From contig JBOZIK010000001.1 of NCBI GenBank assembly GCA_051453625.1, positions 71,769,460 to 71,833,459 of the forward strand: 64,000 nt of DNA. The letters run 5' to 3'. The DNA comes from Welwitschia mirabilis (Eukaryota; Gnetophyta; Gnetopsida; Welwitschiales). The notes beneath the pieces are model-generated. The model worked only from the letters and a program-made list of their open reading frames with translations, was not told where the DNA came from and searched no databases. The stretch's first letter is position 1; every line of letters starts with the position of its first letter. The position numbers were made by a program, and so were the translations under genes. This document shows positions 21,386 through 32,924 of the stretch, piece by piece.

Positions 21386-22560
21386 TCTCATCCTTTTTAA
21401 TGCTATCCCAAACTTGGAAAATCTCATTAGTGTAATCTCATTCAATCAACTAAAATTTAATACTCATATTTTAGAGAAATGTATATAATTAATTTTTGCA
21501 ATAATATTAGAGAAATAAGATATTAATCACTTGAATAATAGATAAAGGAATATAGAAATTTGAAAAATCATGACATTAGCTATTTGAAAAAGCATGTAGT
21601 ATTAGAGAATAAATGCATAAAGACAAGTGATAATTTCATTCAAGATTATTAAGAACTAATCAAGCAAGATATGCTAATAATAATATGCTAATAATGAAAT
21701 TAGAGCATAGTATTTAAGTTGTGTACCAATAATGAATTAATGAAAATGATAAAAACATAATAAGAATGTTTTCCATATATCATGAGTGATTATCAAATGA
21801 ATAATGATGTCACTCAAAGATCTAATCTAATATCTCAAAATCAAGTACTTTATGTCCAACATGATGTCCTCAAGTTAAAAGCTGATGTACTCAACTAAAT
21901 CCAATTGATTTGCTAAAAACTTCTTCCCCTTTTTAGACAATAGAGAAAAGGATCTCATTATTAAGAGTGGAGTCACTAGTATAATGCATGCTATTTCTTT
22001 CTTTATCACTATACATCTAAGTTCTTAGACTCTATCTTCAATTGCTACCCTTATTGTGATGGACTAGAAACCTATTTCTCCCACTGCACCTGTGCCTTCG
22101 TGGAGGTGTGGTACTTCCCCTAAATCTTCTTACTATTGAATAAATCTAAGATGTCTTTGGCAGTAAAATTTAAGAAAATTAAGCTTTAGAAATCCTCTGA
22201 GATACTTATTGAGTGAAGACTTGAAAATGAGATTTGATGGCCTTCTTTCCACATAAAAATGTTTAAAACCCTAGGTTTTTAGCATGTTTTAATTTCTACA
22301 TTAGTACAACTAAGACGCCTAGGACATATACTCATCTAAAGATGTCTCTCTAATAGACATCTACAAAATTAAAGATGTCTCTAATGAAATTTCTAGAAAC
22401 ATTGAAGTATTCTATGACTAATACAATCATAATAATAACTCTTTAAAAAGTAAAAACAACAACTAATAATATAAATTTTACTATTACATCTAACTATAAT
22501 CTCAACCCATAATATAATTACAAAGTGAAGTTGATAATTTAAATGATATTACCTATTAAC

Positions 22561-22870
22561 TTACCTATTTAGATAAGACCTAATCGCCAAGTTCCTACAT
22601 AGCTTTACATATCTTTTAGTACTTAGAGGTTTTGTGAACACATTTGCAAGATGATTATTCATAATGATATAATGCATTATAATGTCATTGTTTTGAAAAT
22701 GTTCTCTAGGAAAGTAATATTGGATCTTAATGGGATTAGTTCTTGAGTGTTGTATAGGATTCTTTAATAGATTAATAGCACTCTTGTCATCATAATAAAT
22801 GGGAATACTATCCATTGAGAGTCTAAAATATTTTAATGTTTACTTCATCCATAGTAGTTCATCATAACAA
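22561..22870 (-). pseudogene. Copia RNase H domain relic
   Basis: The longest clean frame of the element (84 codons from 22,815). It reads PIYYDDKSAINLLKNPIQHS, then RTNPIKIQYYFPREHF and HLANVFTKPLS. These match the copia RNase H hallmarks: 'DN.SAI.L..NP..H.RTKHID..YHF.R' and 'LADIFTKPL'. The enzyme removes the RNA strand during cDNA synthesis; the DDK Asp and the conserved His of the HSRT motif are visible. Upstream, around 22,861-22,910, '..A...TEAEYIA'-type sequence is recognisable in reverse. The frame begins at an internal Met, so this is not a gene of its own. It is the C-terminal end of pol, followed by ~1.1 kb to the 3' LTR. Confidence 0.85.
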
Positions 22871-22949
22871 CTTTTGATAGCAATGTACTCAGCCTTAGCC
22901 ATTGATGAAGCGATTGAGTTCTATTTTTTAATACTCTAAGAAATCATGA

Positions 22950-23960
22950 ATTGTTCAAAAGAATGTTCCAATTATGATTCTCCTATCATCTTTGCATCTT
23001 GCCCAATCTGCATCATAATATTCTACTAGATCAAGGCAGGAGTCTTTTAAGTATCAAAGTCCCTAATTAGTAGTATCTTTTAAGTAGTAAAAAATTATTT
23101 TAATAGCTATGAGATGTGATTCCCTAGGATTAATTTGATAACATGCACAAATTTCCACATTTAACATAATATCTAGTCTACTAGTAGTAAGATATAACAA
23201 ACTACTAATCATACCTCTATATAGATTTTGATCCATTTTCCTACATTTTCATCTGCATCCAAGTTGGTGTTTTGATTCATAGAAGCTTCCTTACCTTTAG
23301 AATCCTATAAACCATATTTGAATAGAAAATTTCGATATATCTAGCTTGTAAAATAAAAGTAACTTACTTATGTTATACAACTTGTAGTCTCAAGAAGTTA
23401 CTTATCTCTTTTATGAGACTCATTTCAAACTCATCCTCTATCATTTTAGCAAATTTCTTGTACAAGGATTTATTATTAGTACCAAAAATAATATAATCTA
23501 TATAAATTTAAATAATGATAAAGTCTTTACCATGTATTATAATAAATAAAGTCACATTTTATGTACCTTATTTAAAACCATTTTTACTAAGACGACTTAA
23601 TAGTTTCTCATATTAAGCTCTAAGTGCTTGTTTGAGATCATATAGAGCCTTCTTTAATTTGTAAAAATGATCAGATTTGTGGAAGTTATTGAAACCATCT
23701 AGTTGCCTAACATACACTTCTTCTTAAAGATTTTCATTTATAAATGCACTATTAATATTCATTTAATAAATTTTAAATTCTTTAAATAAATTAAAGTTAG
23801 AAGCATTCTTATTAATTCCATATGAGCCATTGGATCAAAGGTTTCTTTAAAGTAAATTTATTCTTATTGGTTGTATCCTTTAACAACTCATTTTGTGTTG
23901 TTCCTAATTACATTGTGACATGTACTTGTCTTTTTTATGTAAACCCACTTAGTTCCAATA
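22950..23960 (-). pseudogene. Copia reverse transcriptase relic
   Basis: On the - strand the region opens near 23,950 with KWVYIKK ('KWVYK.K' at the start of RT). It then passes a 'YAL.GLKQA' counterpart near 23,630 and contains IYIDYIIFG at 23,481-23,507, which aligns with the YVDD catalytic loop. The second Asp of the pair is Tyr (TAT), which abolishes catalysis. Several stops and frameshifts interrupt it. Pol order and the RNase H immediately downstream confirm the assignment. Confidence 0.75.
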
Positions 23961-24639
23961 AGAGATTATTAAAAGATGATGGAATGAATTCCTAAACATT
24001 ACATCTTTCAAATTAATTAAGCTCTTTTTGCATATAAACATCCAATGTTCATAATTATTATCTTCTTTAAAAGTATTTGGTTCAACTTGTGAAATATATG
24101 CTGTATAACCATAAAATTATTTAGTATGGCTTCTAGTTTGAGTACCTCTATATGGACTGCCTATAATGTTGCTAATAGAGTAAATATTCTTTAGTCTGAT
24201 TATGGTTAAAGGATTTTTTTTTTTTATGTCTTCTTTTTCCTTCCTGAATATCTAATTGAATCTGTAGATGGCTAGAAGGTTGATCAAAGCATAATCATCT
24301 TCCACATTCATTGAAGTTGAGTTAATATCATTTATTTTAACATTTATAGTGTACTCAACTACACAGGTTCTATTGTACATCTTGTAAGCCTTACTAATAT
24401 CCTAGAAAACTTCCTTCATTAAATTTTAAATTAAAGCTTTTCAAATTATACTTTTCATTTAAAATAAAATATTTTGATCCAACGATGTGAAAGTAATTTA
24501 CATAAGGTTTCTTAATAGAACATAACTCATAACAAGTCTTAAAAGTAAATCTCCTTGCTAGAACTCTATTTGAAATATAATAGGTTGTGTTGATGTCCCC
24601 AAAAATGATATGGTATCATTTTATCATGCATCATTATTC

Positions 24640-24790
24640 TAGCCATTTTATTTATTATCCTGTTCTTTCTTTTAGTTACTCCATTTTGTTGGTGGTCCTT
24701 GGAGTAGAGAATTGATGTAGAATGTCAAACTCTTCATAAAACTCTTTAAACCTTGCATGTTTTAATTTTGTATTATTATCACTTATTATA
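24640..24790 (-). pseudogene. Copia integrase core relic
   Basis: Reading the - strand near 24,770-24,680 gives EFYEEFDILHQFSTPRTTNK. This corresponds to the 'F...NGI.H..S.PRTPQQNG..ERKN' segment of the copia integrase core, with the catalytic Glu expected just beyond. It lies between protease and RT, the correct place. The remainder of the integrase (to about 25,200) is too decayed to read. Confidence 0.7.
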
Positions 24791-25249
24791 ATTTTGATTC
24801 TATATTTCTTTTGATTTTGTAACCTTTGTTTGCTTCCTTTTTGGTATTCTTCATAAATTTAATTATAAATTCTTTTAATTACAATTTCCTTTGTAGATAG
24901 GATCTTGAATAGATCTTTATTCACATGTTTAAGCTTCCTATATCATATCTTTGCTTCATCTATTTTGATTAATAAACATTTGGTCCCATTTCTAGATATA
25001 TCTTACAAAGTGGTAATATAAACATTTGAATTTCTTATACCACTAAATAAAACTTTGATAGAAAATTTCTCTCTAATAACATAATCATCTTTTATAAATA
25101 TAACAAAAAAAATTATATTACAAAGTTTACTTACACTTAAAAATATTATGTTACAAATATTCTACAAAAATACATCATTTATCTTTGGTTTATTATTTCC
25201 TCCAATGGTATCAATGCCTTTCATTATGCTTCTATTTTGTCTCTGAAGG

Positions 25250-25340
25250 TTACCACTCCTTTATCTTATTTACAAAAGTGATGAAGCGAGATTTCTCTCT
25301 AATAATGTGTTTTAATCATCCACTGTCAATATACTAAGAA
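25250..25340 (-). pseudogene. Copia aspartic protease active-site segment
   Basis: Frame on the - strand reads YIDSG, a stop, then LKHIIREKSRF. This matches 'W.LDSG.S.HMTG....F', the copia protease/gag-pre-integrase junction. The active-site Asp (complement of 25,325-25,327) is intact, in contrast to the RT. The protease would process the gag-pol polyprotein. Confidence 0.65.
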
Positions 25341-25432
25341 TGCTTCTTTACTACTCTAAGAACTATTTGAGATAAAAGTATTAATTTTGATTTTCATATC
25401 TATATTTTTCTTGATTTGCCATGCATAAAACA

Positions 25433-25639
25433 TTATACCATTCTACTAGTATTCATGGAATTATTAGTATAATAACTATTTTTAAAGTTCATTGAACATT
25501 TATATTGATAGTGATCTCTATTATGGTAGTAATCATAGATAATATTATTTGTAAACAATAAATGTTCATACCTTGACTTATAATTACATTTGTTAAATAA
25601 AGAGGCTAAAGTGCTAGTTGAGGTTTCATTATGTTCCAA
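25433..25639 (-). pseudogene. Copia gag C-terminal/zinc-knuckle region relic
   Basis: 68 open codons; residues 38-49 read YYHNRDHYQYKC, which resembles a CX2CX4HX4C zinc knuckle (CYYC..DGH....C) that has lost its first cysteines. It lies just before the protease motif. Nucleocapsid function (RNA binding and packaging) is inferred from the family. Confidence 0.5.
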
Positions 25640-26245
25640 TCCTCTCTTGTCATTTAAACTTCTACATTACCTAAGTGTGATTATTAATGTCTTCTTCCAT
25701 TGGGTAAATTTTTTCATTAACTTTCTTTGAATCTAATAGTATCTTACATGATCCAAATCACATGTTAATCTACTAACCTCAGCTTTTAGAGCTGAGTTTT
25801 TAAAAGAAAATTTATTACAAACATTCTTTTCTTATTTGTAACATTCTTCACGAGTATGAAGTAACTTTTTTATCTTAATACATATCTTTTGTAGTTGAAA
25901 AAACTCTTTAGAAATTAGATCATACCTTTCTTAAAGATCTATACCTATATTATCTTCACTCTCTGAATTATCTTTTTCTTTCATCTCATATTTTTCTTCT
26001 TAAGAATGTATAATGACCATGAAAGAGGGACCAATTTCATCATCATTAGATATTTTTATGTCTGTTGCATTTGTTATGATTTTTATGTATCCTTCATAGT
26101 TGTTTTGTTAAATCTGAAACTCATCAAATCATAAGAACATCCATATCCTCATCTTGCAATAAGTGTAGTGTGAAGAGAAGAGGTTTAATGAATGGTATCC
26201 CTTCCCTTGTTCACTTAAGAAAGTCACTTCTTTTTGTGAGTATCT

Positions 26246-26257
26246 GCTTTGATACCA
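26246..26257 (-). other. Primer-binding site, initiator tRNA-Met type
   Basis: GCTTTGATACCA on the + strand, i.e. TGGTATCAAAGC on the element strand, differing from TGGTATCAGAGC at one base (G to A). It lies two bases inside the right LTR (starting 26,260), fixing that LTR as the 5' LTR. Confidence 0.9.
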
Positions 26258-26259
26258 CT

Positions 26260-27790
26260 TGATAATCATTAAACTTAGAGGATAGGGGTTAATGAGTTCT
26301 ATCAAGTAAAACTTTTAATCAATAATAGACTGAAAAAGTATAATAATAAAAACCTTTATAAGATAACATGGTTTCCCAAACTAGGTACATCCACATACAA
26401 AGAGTAGCTTTCTCTCATACCTTTGGATATTCTTGGCCTATAAGAAAATAGTTGTTTTCTAGTGTAGCACCAATCTTACAATAAATAAGAGTCTCCTCGC
26501 AAGGTATCACTCTATTTTCCATGTGAGAACAGTGGTTTTCTGATGCATGACAAACCTTACAATAATGAGAGTTACCTCGCAAGTAGTATTCTCTTCCCCT
26601 TGGGGAAATAGTGGTTTTCTAGCTTATCACTAATCTTATAAAAATGAGAGTCATTTTACAAGATAACACTTTCTTTCCCTAAGGGAAATAATGGTTTTCT
26701 GGCTCATTACCAATCTTACAATACTACAAGTACTCACAGACACTATCTCAGTGCATACCTGTATAAGAGTTACCTTACAATGAATTTGATTCAATACAAG
26801 AAAATGGACTTATAATAAATTCAAAAATAAGATAGTTTAATAATGTAGCTTTTAAGAGAGATTTAGTTCCTCATTGTCATTATCATCATGAGTGTAAATC
26901 AATGATGTGGTAATGAGAGATCCAAGAATAAAAGATGTAAGTACTATAAGCTCCTTTGTAAATGATATATTTAATCTTTCATAAGAAGTTCCAATCACTC
27001 ATGCATTCTTCAATTTGTAGGATATTTAATCATTATGTATTAAAGAAGTATGATCATTGAAGTACCAAAAGTTGTGATTTATTTTATGATGTTGATCCTT
27101 TATACTATTGATGAAAAACTAGATATTTGATCATAAACAATAGCCACTTAGACTTTGTAACCATTATACAATGGATAGGAAACATCCAGGCATGAGGAAC
27201 ACATATTAATTTTTAATTGACATGAACTTTAATCTAAGACATTTTCAAATTTGTAGATGTCCATGAATAGTTAGACGTCTTTACCTTATAGATGTCTTTA
27301 GCGAACTTCTCAAAAAATTAAAGAAAATTGGTCTGTATAATATTTGAGCTTCCATGATCTTGAATATATAATAAAAAATTTGATAGCTCACCTAAAATGT
27401 AAAATATTAGTAATAATACAAAATTATTTTGTTACCTATTTTAGTTTAGTATATATCTCTTCAAACATGTATAAATCTTCATCTATGTGAGGTCTAACTT
27501 TTAGTATAGTCATCTTTGATGAAATAGTCATCTTTAACCTATGACTGAAAAGTTGATATGTCATTAACATTTTTAAGTATCTAGATGTCTTCACCACAGA
27601 CATCTTGCATTGAATAGATGTCTTCAAACAACTAATCTTGCAATGTCAATTCTGAGCCTTTTTGTGAAGTATCATTTTTAAAGATCTAACATTGACTTAT
27701 GCTTATCATGATTTGATTTTTTTTTTGATCTATGGACACAATGATATAAAATATTTGACAAGTGGAATCATTAAAACTAAATTTACTAAT
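26260..27790 (-). repeat. 5' LTR of the copia element (right copy)
   Basis: Direct repeat of 19,823-21,385. Holds four ~80-bp units (about 26,480-26,740), including a perfect 14-bp palindrome TTCCCCTTGGGGAA at 26,594-26,607. It retains an intact AGACGTCT at 27,273-27,280 among decayed AGATGTCT/AGACATCT copies. Open frames on either strand within it are not genes. Confidence 0.8.
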
Positions 27791-27795
27791 AAAAG

Positions 27796-29026
27796 GTTAC
27801 ATAATAACAAAGGTCTCCATGATATAAAAACTAGTTTAGAATCTTATGATATATTTTTAGTACATGAAATTAGTAAATTAGGTTGCAAAAATTATAATAT
27901 ATCCTCTTTATATACTAATATTTGAATAGTTTAGATATTACCTAAAATTAAAGCATCTTAATTCAGTTAAATAGAGTTTATAGAAAGATTAAGTACTTAG
28001 TGCAGAAGACTACCTAAGTCACTTATGAATCTATGATTAGGGTGTTCCTCTAGGCACTCTAATTTTCTTAGAAAAATACTTTTTATTTTAATTATTATTT
28101 TGAGTGTATTAGTTGAGTTCTCTATTCATTCAAGTTATCATGTTCCAAATTTAAGGAAGGGATTAATGTCTTATGAATTTTAATTTTAGTGAATAGGTTT
28201 ACAATTTAATAAAAGACATACTTTTTATGTTAATAAATGCAAAAATATCAACCACATGTTATAGGTTGAGCCTTATTACTAAGTGGGGAAATCCTAATTA
28301 TTTTCTTCAAATATGGATTTGTAACCTTTTATAACCATGTGGTTAATTTTATATTTTTTTTTTATGTGATATGACTAAAAATTAATTTCATTTTTGGTAA
28401 GTCTTAAGTCTTTCTAGTAGCTTCATCATTATGGTTAACTTGATGTGGTGATCCTTTCAACATAATTCATTTCTATTATCAAGATATATTAATATATTAA
28501 AAAAGGATAACTTATTAAATATGAAATGCATCAATAACAAATAATTAAAACATACAACCATGTAAAGAAAAATAAATAATTGCAAAAAGTATTAAGGAAA
28601 AAAAATCACCATTAAAGCTCAATCTCTTATGATAGATGAATATTACAAATTATTATAACAATTATCAAAGATACAAGATCAATAAATTCTTATCTTCATG
28701 TATCAAATGATCATCCCATAGACAAAATGACTAAAGTAGTTCTGAAGTTTGTCTAATACAAATATAGAAAATGATTGAATTAATTAATGTATTCCTTCAT
28801 AAGTAGAACATGTATATATGTAGTTAGTAGGTATAGGCATAACACCACCAAAATGTAGATGTCTTTCTTTCTAAGTGGTAATTACATTTGCCATTAAAAC
28901 ATTGTTATAATTTTTTAACAAAATATGTTCCTACAATGTTTCATATATAAAGTTTTTCCCTAAATTAATGTAAATTATATTTTCAAAGTTTGAATCCTGA
29001 CTCTAATGCATCATCATGATAATGAA
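27796..29026. other. Unassigned AT-rich DNA
   Basis: No ORF or motif recognised. The part next to 29,027 probably carries the decayed remainder of the gypsy integrase on the - strand. Confidence 0.35.
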
Positions 29027-29500
29027 TTAGATCATGACATCATAGTTATAAAACCTTATAGCATATTTCATAAGATAACTAGAAATATCAACATAGAAAG
29101 GTTTATCTTGTGAAGCTAAAAGATAGTCATAAAGAAATATTTCATCTATATGTACAAAATTTAAAAGAGAATAGAAAGATATAATGTGAGATAAGTTATT
29201 AACAACAATATTTTCTATGCCTTTGTTATCCTTGATCTTTATATCTAATTCTTGTAATAGTAAAGTCCATATAATAAGNNNNNNNNNNTCAATGAAAATA
29301 ATATTGTAATCCAATTTTTCCAATAAAAAATATAAATATAAACTTATTTTTTATTATTTTTTAGTTTATTAAAAAACCTTTAACATATACTTGGATATTA
29401 AATAGGATGTGTTTTTATCTTTTGCTTATTTTAAAGTAGCTCCTATAGTATAATCACTTGCATCGCTAAGTCATTTAAAAGAAAGTGATTAATTAGGAAA
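29027..29500 (-). pseudogene. RNase H and integrase N-terminus, Athila/Tat-like gypsy
   Basis: On the - strand, SDASDYTIGATL (near 29,490-29,450) corresponds to 'CDASDYA.GAVLGQ' at the start of gypsy RNase H. The frame from 29,323 then gives LIIWTLLLQELDIKIKDNKG, IENIVVNNLSHI, and later DEIFLYDYLLA, DKPFYVDISSYL. These match the RNase H end and integrase linker of Athila/Tat elements ('R+WILLLQEFD.EI.DKKG..NVVADHLSR...PWYADI.NYL'). The 'ADHL' position reads NNL. A 10-N gap (29,279-29,288) sits within the tether. Together with 29,940-30,610 it forms one pol relic. Confidence 0.8.
29279..29288. other. Assembly gap (10 N)
   Basis: Short run of N in the RNase H part of the gypsy relic. The coding frame continues across it, so about 10 bases may be right. 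Confidence 0.95.
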
Positions 29501-29939
29501 TTTTAAAATAAAAGTTGAGGTAAGAACATATTTTAAATTTATAAATATAAATTAGAATTAAGTAGACCATTCAAATAACACATCCTTAATAATAAGACTA
29601 AACAAAAAATATTTGAAGATTTTAAAAAATTATTAAATACATATTTTATATTAACCAATGTTTCTAAGAGAATATATTACATCTTTGATACTTTAAGGAT
29701 TGGAAAGATGAGTAATAAGTTAAATTTTAGTAGCATACATTTTTATCTCATTTTTATAATACTAAATGTCCTAAAAAACATAAAATGAAAGGTTTTCCAA
29801 ATAAAAGTAAGATTTTTTTCTCTTGCCCTTAAAAGTATAAAAGGAAATATTTAAGTTGATTTATATAACATTTAGAAGACTCATTAAAATATAAAAATAA
29901 TTTATAAATAATTCTATGAATTTGATCATATTAAAAAGT

Positions 29940-30610
29940 ATACTCATCATCCAATATTAAAAAGTAGCTAGGGAATTATATAGTCCAAAGTGCATATGTT
30001 TATATAGAAAAAGTTCTAAAGAAATATGTGAAAGTTATCTTTCTTAATTTTTAGGGAGAATTTATATTTCATTATAATACATGTATTCATATGTGAAATA
30101 ATAATATTTGTGACTAAATAATATTTTCTGATTTAATCAATGAAGGTTAAAAAATGATTCATATATGTTACAGTAATAAGTTTTATATAGTTAACACACA
30201 TTTTCCACCCTATAATGTTGGAATTAGCTTATTATTTCTATTTTTAGCCATTGTGATTTATTCTTTTTAAGTATAATTTGAGTCTAACTAACCTATTAAC
30301 TATTAGACATTAGATATATAATACTAGAATCTACTAACTTAAGGACTTTCTTCATCACTATTTTTTAGCTAAGAGTTAAGTTTATGCTAAGGCTTTCTAA
30401 AAGGATTAATTTTTTTCCCTAAATGAATTATATAAATAAATATAATAAAATAAATAAATTTTTAAATAATAAATAATCCATCTAATAACCTTTTTATACT
30501 GCTTAAGTAAAGACGTTAGAAATTTCACTTGTGGTTTGAAATGATTATAGGAAACAAATTATCTTCGAAAATCACATATTTTAGATCTTTTGAAAAGTGC
30601 TTAAGTATAA
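29940..30610 (-). pseudogene. RT and pre-RT region, Athila/Tat-like gypsy
   Basis: In - strand order: KDLKYVIFEDNLFPIIIS (about 30,590-30,535) matches the 'LKYAFLGD...PVII' segment that precedes RT in these elements. WKMCVNYIKLITVTYMNHF then LTFID (30,213-30,140) matches 'WRMCVDYRKLN..T.KDHFPLPFID', with the conserved VDY Asp changed to Asn. A decayed stretch ending FFYINICTL (about 30,000-29,970) stands for 'F.YRRMPFGL'. The catalytic FMDD loop was not found. Stops occur throughout. Confidence 0.7.
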
Positions 30611-32708
30611 TACTTAGAATACATGCTTTAATAAAAGGCTGCTTATGGTTCATATGGTAAAAGCTTAAACATTTCTTCTTATTGTAATGCTTCATATTTA
30701 TAATTTTCATACTTATAGATGATAACTATTAATGTGGCTTAATATTATGAGTAATGTTTAGTAATAGATAGAACTTAAAAATTTCAGTCTTATTAGTTTT
30801 GATTATGTTAGTATCTTCCATATTATTCATATAGTTCTTCTTCATTACATTAAAAATTTACAACATTGTTTATATATTATTAAATGACATATTAAATACA
30901 CCATTCCTATAGGTGATTAAAAAGTTAAAAGTAGTGAAGAATGACCTACCCAAAGTTAGTGGGACTTCCTTATGGATATTTTCCATTTATAATACAATTA
31001 AATATAGGTGATAGACAAATTTATCAAATTATACTAAAACATTTTTACTATTATTTTACAAATATTGATTGAATGGTTAGTAAATCATGAAGTTATTCTT
31101 GTTTTCTTTAGTCTTTCAAAAATAAGCTTTTCATATAGTATATCTTATTAGATTTATAGTGGCTTCCAAATATAAGGACAATTTATCTATTATTTTATTA
31201 CTAGTAACACATGAAATAGTTGGGAACTAGAATATTTAAACTTAGATGATTTTTTTGAACTAAAGAACTTATGTTTTGAGTAAGAATAATGTTTTTCTTT
31301 ATATTTATATTCCTTTTCGCTATTGACATCTCTTTAAGGATGTTTGTATGTAAAAACACTTGTCTAATAACATCTAATAGTGGAATTTTAATCTTCCTTA
31401 GATTATTTAGGTAATTTTCATTAAGTCATTTATTTTTGATTAGTGTAAAACATCTTGGAAATGAAGATTTTATCACATGTTATAAATAAAAATTATCAAG
31501 AGATAGCCATGTATTATTTTAGGAATTAAATTATTAAGAAATAAATAATGAAATTACTAATTTAAATTTAATAATCTTTTATTTGAAATGCATCAATGTG
31601 TTATTGTATTACTATAAAAGAATTCATTAATAAAAGAGAAAATTATAAGTACCATTCAAGGAATATTATCCTTATGAAAGAGTAATATGATCACTTATGA
31701 CCTTTCATTAAAGTTAAAAGGGGTGATTTGGTTGAGATATAAGGCATGCATGGAACTTCATAGGATAGGATATGTTATTAACAAGCTAGTTTGATCCTAG
31801 AAACTATACCTTGAAGGTTGGAAAGAGAATTTATCTTATTAATAAAGATAAGTTATGAGTTTAAATTTTTTCAATTGCATATAACATTGATATTTCCTAT
31901 TGCATACTTAATGTTTCATGTCTTTATATTATTTCTCTATAACATTGTTAATTATTAATATTATACTTCATCACTAATACATTTTTATGATTAGAACATC
32001 ATAATTAGTATTAGAGAAAATGAATTATCATAACTCAATGTTTTCAAGTTAAAAGATATATAAAAATAAAATTACTATTTTCAACTATTACTTTATGCAA
32101 AAAAGGCTAAAATGTATTTTTTAGTTAATAACAAAAAAGGTTTAAATTACATAAAAATATTATTCTAAACATAAAGATGTCATGTAAGATGCACACATGA
32201 TTTTTCATTTAAAAGGGAGGACATGTATTATCATAATAAGAATAATCATAACCTTGAAGGTCATGTAAGCAAAAGATACCTAGAAAGGCTAAAGTAGAAC
32301 AGTAAGATCTACCCATTAACATCATAAAGAAGTTGCTAAATCATGGTTATAGCTTTGTTATAAAAATGACTTAGTAAGAATAAAATGCATTAAATGATTT
32401 TTTCAAGTGGTCCTTAGAAATAAAAAATTTGTAATAGATAGTATAAAGATCTTCATTAGCCATCATGAGCTTCTTCAAGGCTCTATTGAAAACTTGATTT
32501 TAGAGTACCACATTATTTAGATAAAGGGGAAAAAAAGAAGAGTATGCCTTCAACATCTAACATTTAAATTTCATATCTTTTAACCATATTATTTTGTGTC
32601 TTTTAAGGTAAGGAGTGGGTTTAAATTCCTTGATAATCATTTCAAAATTCTAGTGGATGAAATTCCAACTATCATACATTAGATGAAATAAAGAGAAATT
32701 TTATAACC
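30611..32708. other. Unassigned, likely decayed gag/LTR of the gypsy relic
   Basis: Upstream on the - strand of the pol relic, but no gag or protease motif could be read. A ~200-bp segment at 31,790-31,990 resembles 55,575-55,765 (shared 'ttcaattgcat' and flanking pattern). Confidence 0.3.
31790..31990. repeat. Segment related to 55,575-55,765
   Basis: Shared order of 'gctagttt', 'attaataa.gata', 'tttcaattgcat', 'atgtttcatgt'/'atatttcatgt' and 'attaatatt'. Identity is moderate and the DNA is AT-rich, so this is a weak call. Confidence 0.3.
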
Positions 32709-32924
32709 TTATAGCTTATAAATAGTTTTTAAAGTTATAATTATGATGATGTCAATACTAACAATTATCATCCAGATGCGATAATTAAGTTTCTTAGGTA
32801 AATAACATGAGTTCCAATCTTTTAGCCTATTTGACCTAAGAGAAAATCCCTTGTGACTTGTAAACAAGTTTAGATAAGAGGAATAAAAGCCTCTTGTCCA
32901 TTTTATAGGTAAATGCAGCAACAT
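32709..32924 (-). other. Unrecognised 71-codon open frame
   Basis: Starts MLLHLPIKWTRGFYSSYLNL and contains SLRSNRLKDWNSCYLPKKL. The 'SN+.DW..+YF' pattern recalls gag-like proteins of some large plant gypsy elements, but I cannot place it. It has a mixed composition, unlike chance AT-rich frames here. No other coding support. Confidence 0.2.

Larger units (their letters stand above)
19823..27790 (-). mobile_element. Nearly complete Ty1/copia retrotransposon
   Basis: About 8.0 kb, bounded by two direct repeats (19,823-21,385 and 26,260-27,790) that align along their length. Reading on the - strand gives, in order: 5' LTR, Met-type PBS (26,246-26,257), gag, protease, integrase, RT, RNase H, 3' LTR. 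That is the Ty1/copia domain order (integrase before RT). All coding parts carry stops. The LTR 5' ends read TGATAATCATT (right) and TTAGGATCATT (left). The outer ends have decayed, so a TG...CA pair is not intact. AAAAG at 19,818-19,822 and at 27,791-27,795 is a candidate 5-bp target duplication, weak in such AT-rich DNA. The subfamily is uncertain (Tork/SIRE-like features). Confidence 0.85.

Noticed and set aside
19818-27795. AAAAG on both sides of the copia element as a proven target-site duplication.
   Set aside because: Five A/G bases are common in DNA this AT-rich and the outer LTR end is decayed; kept only as a candidate.
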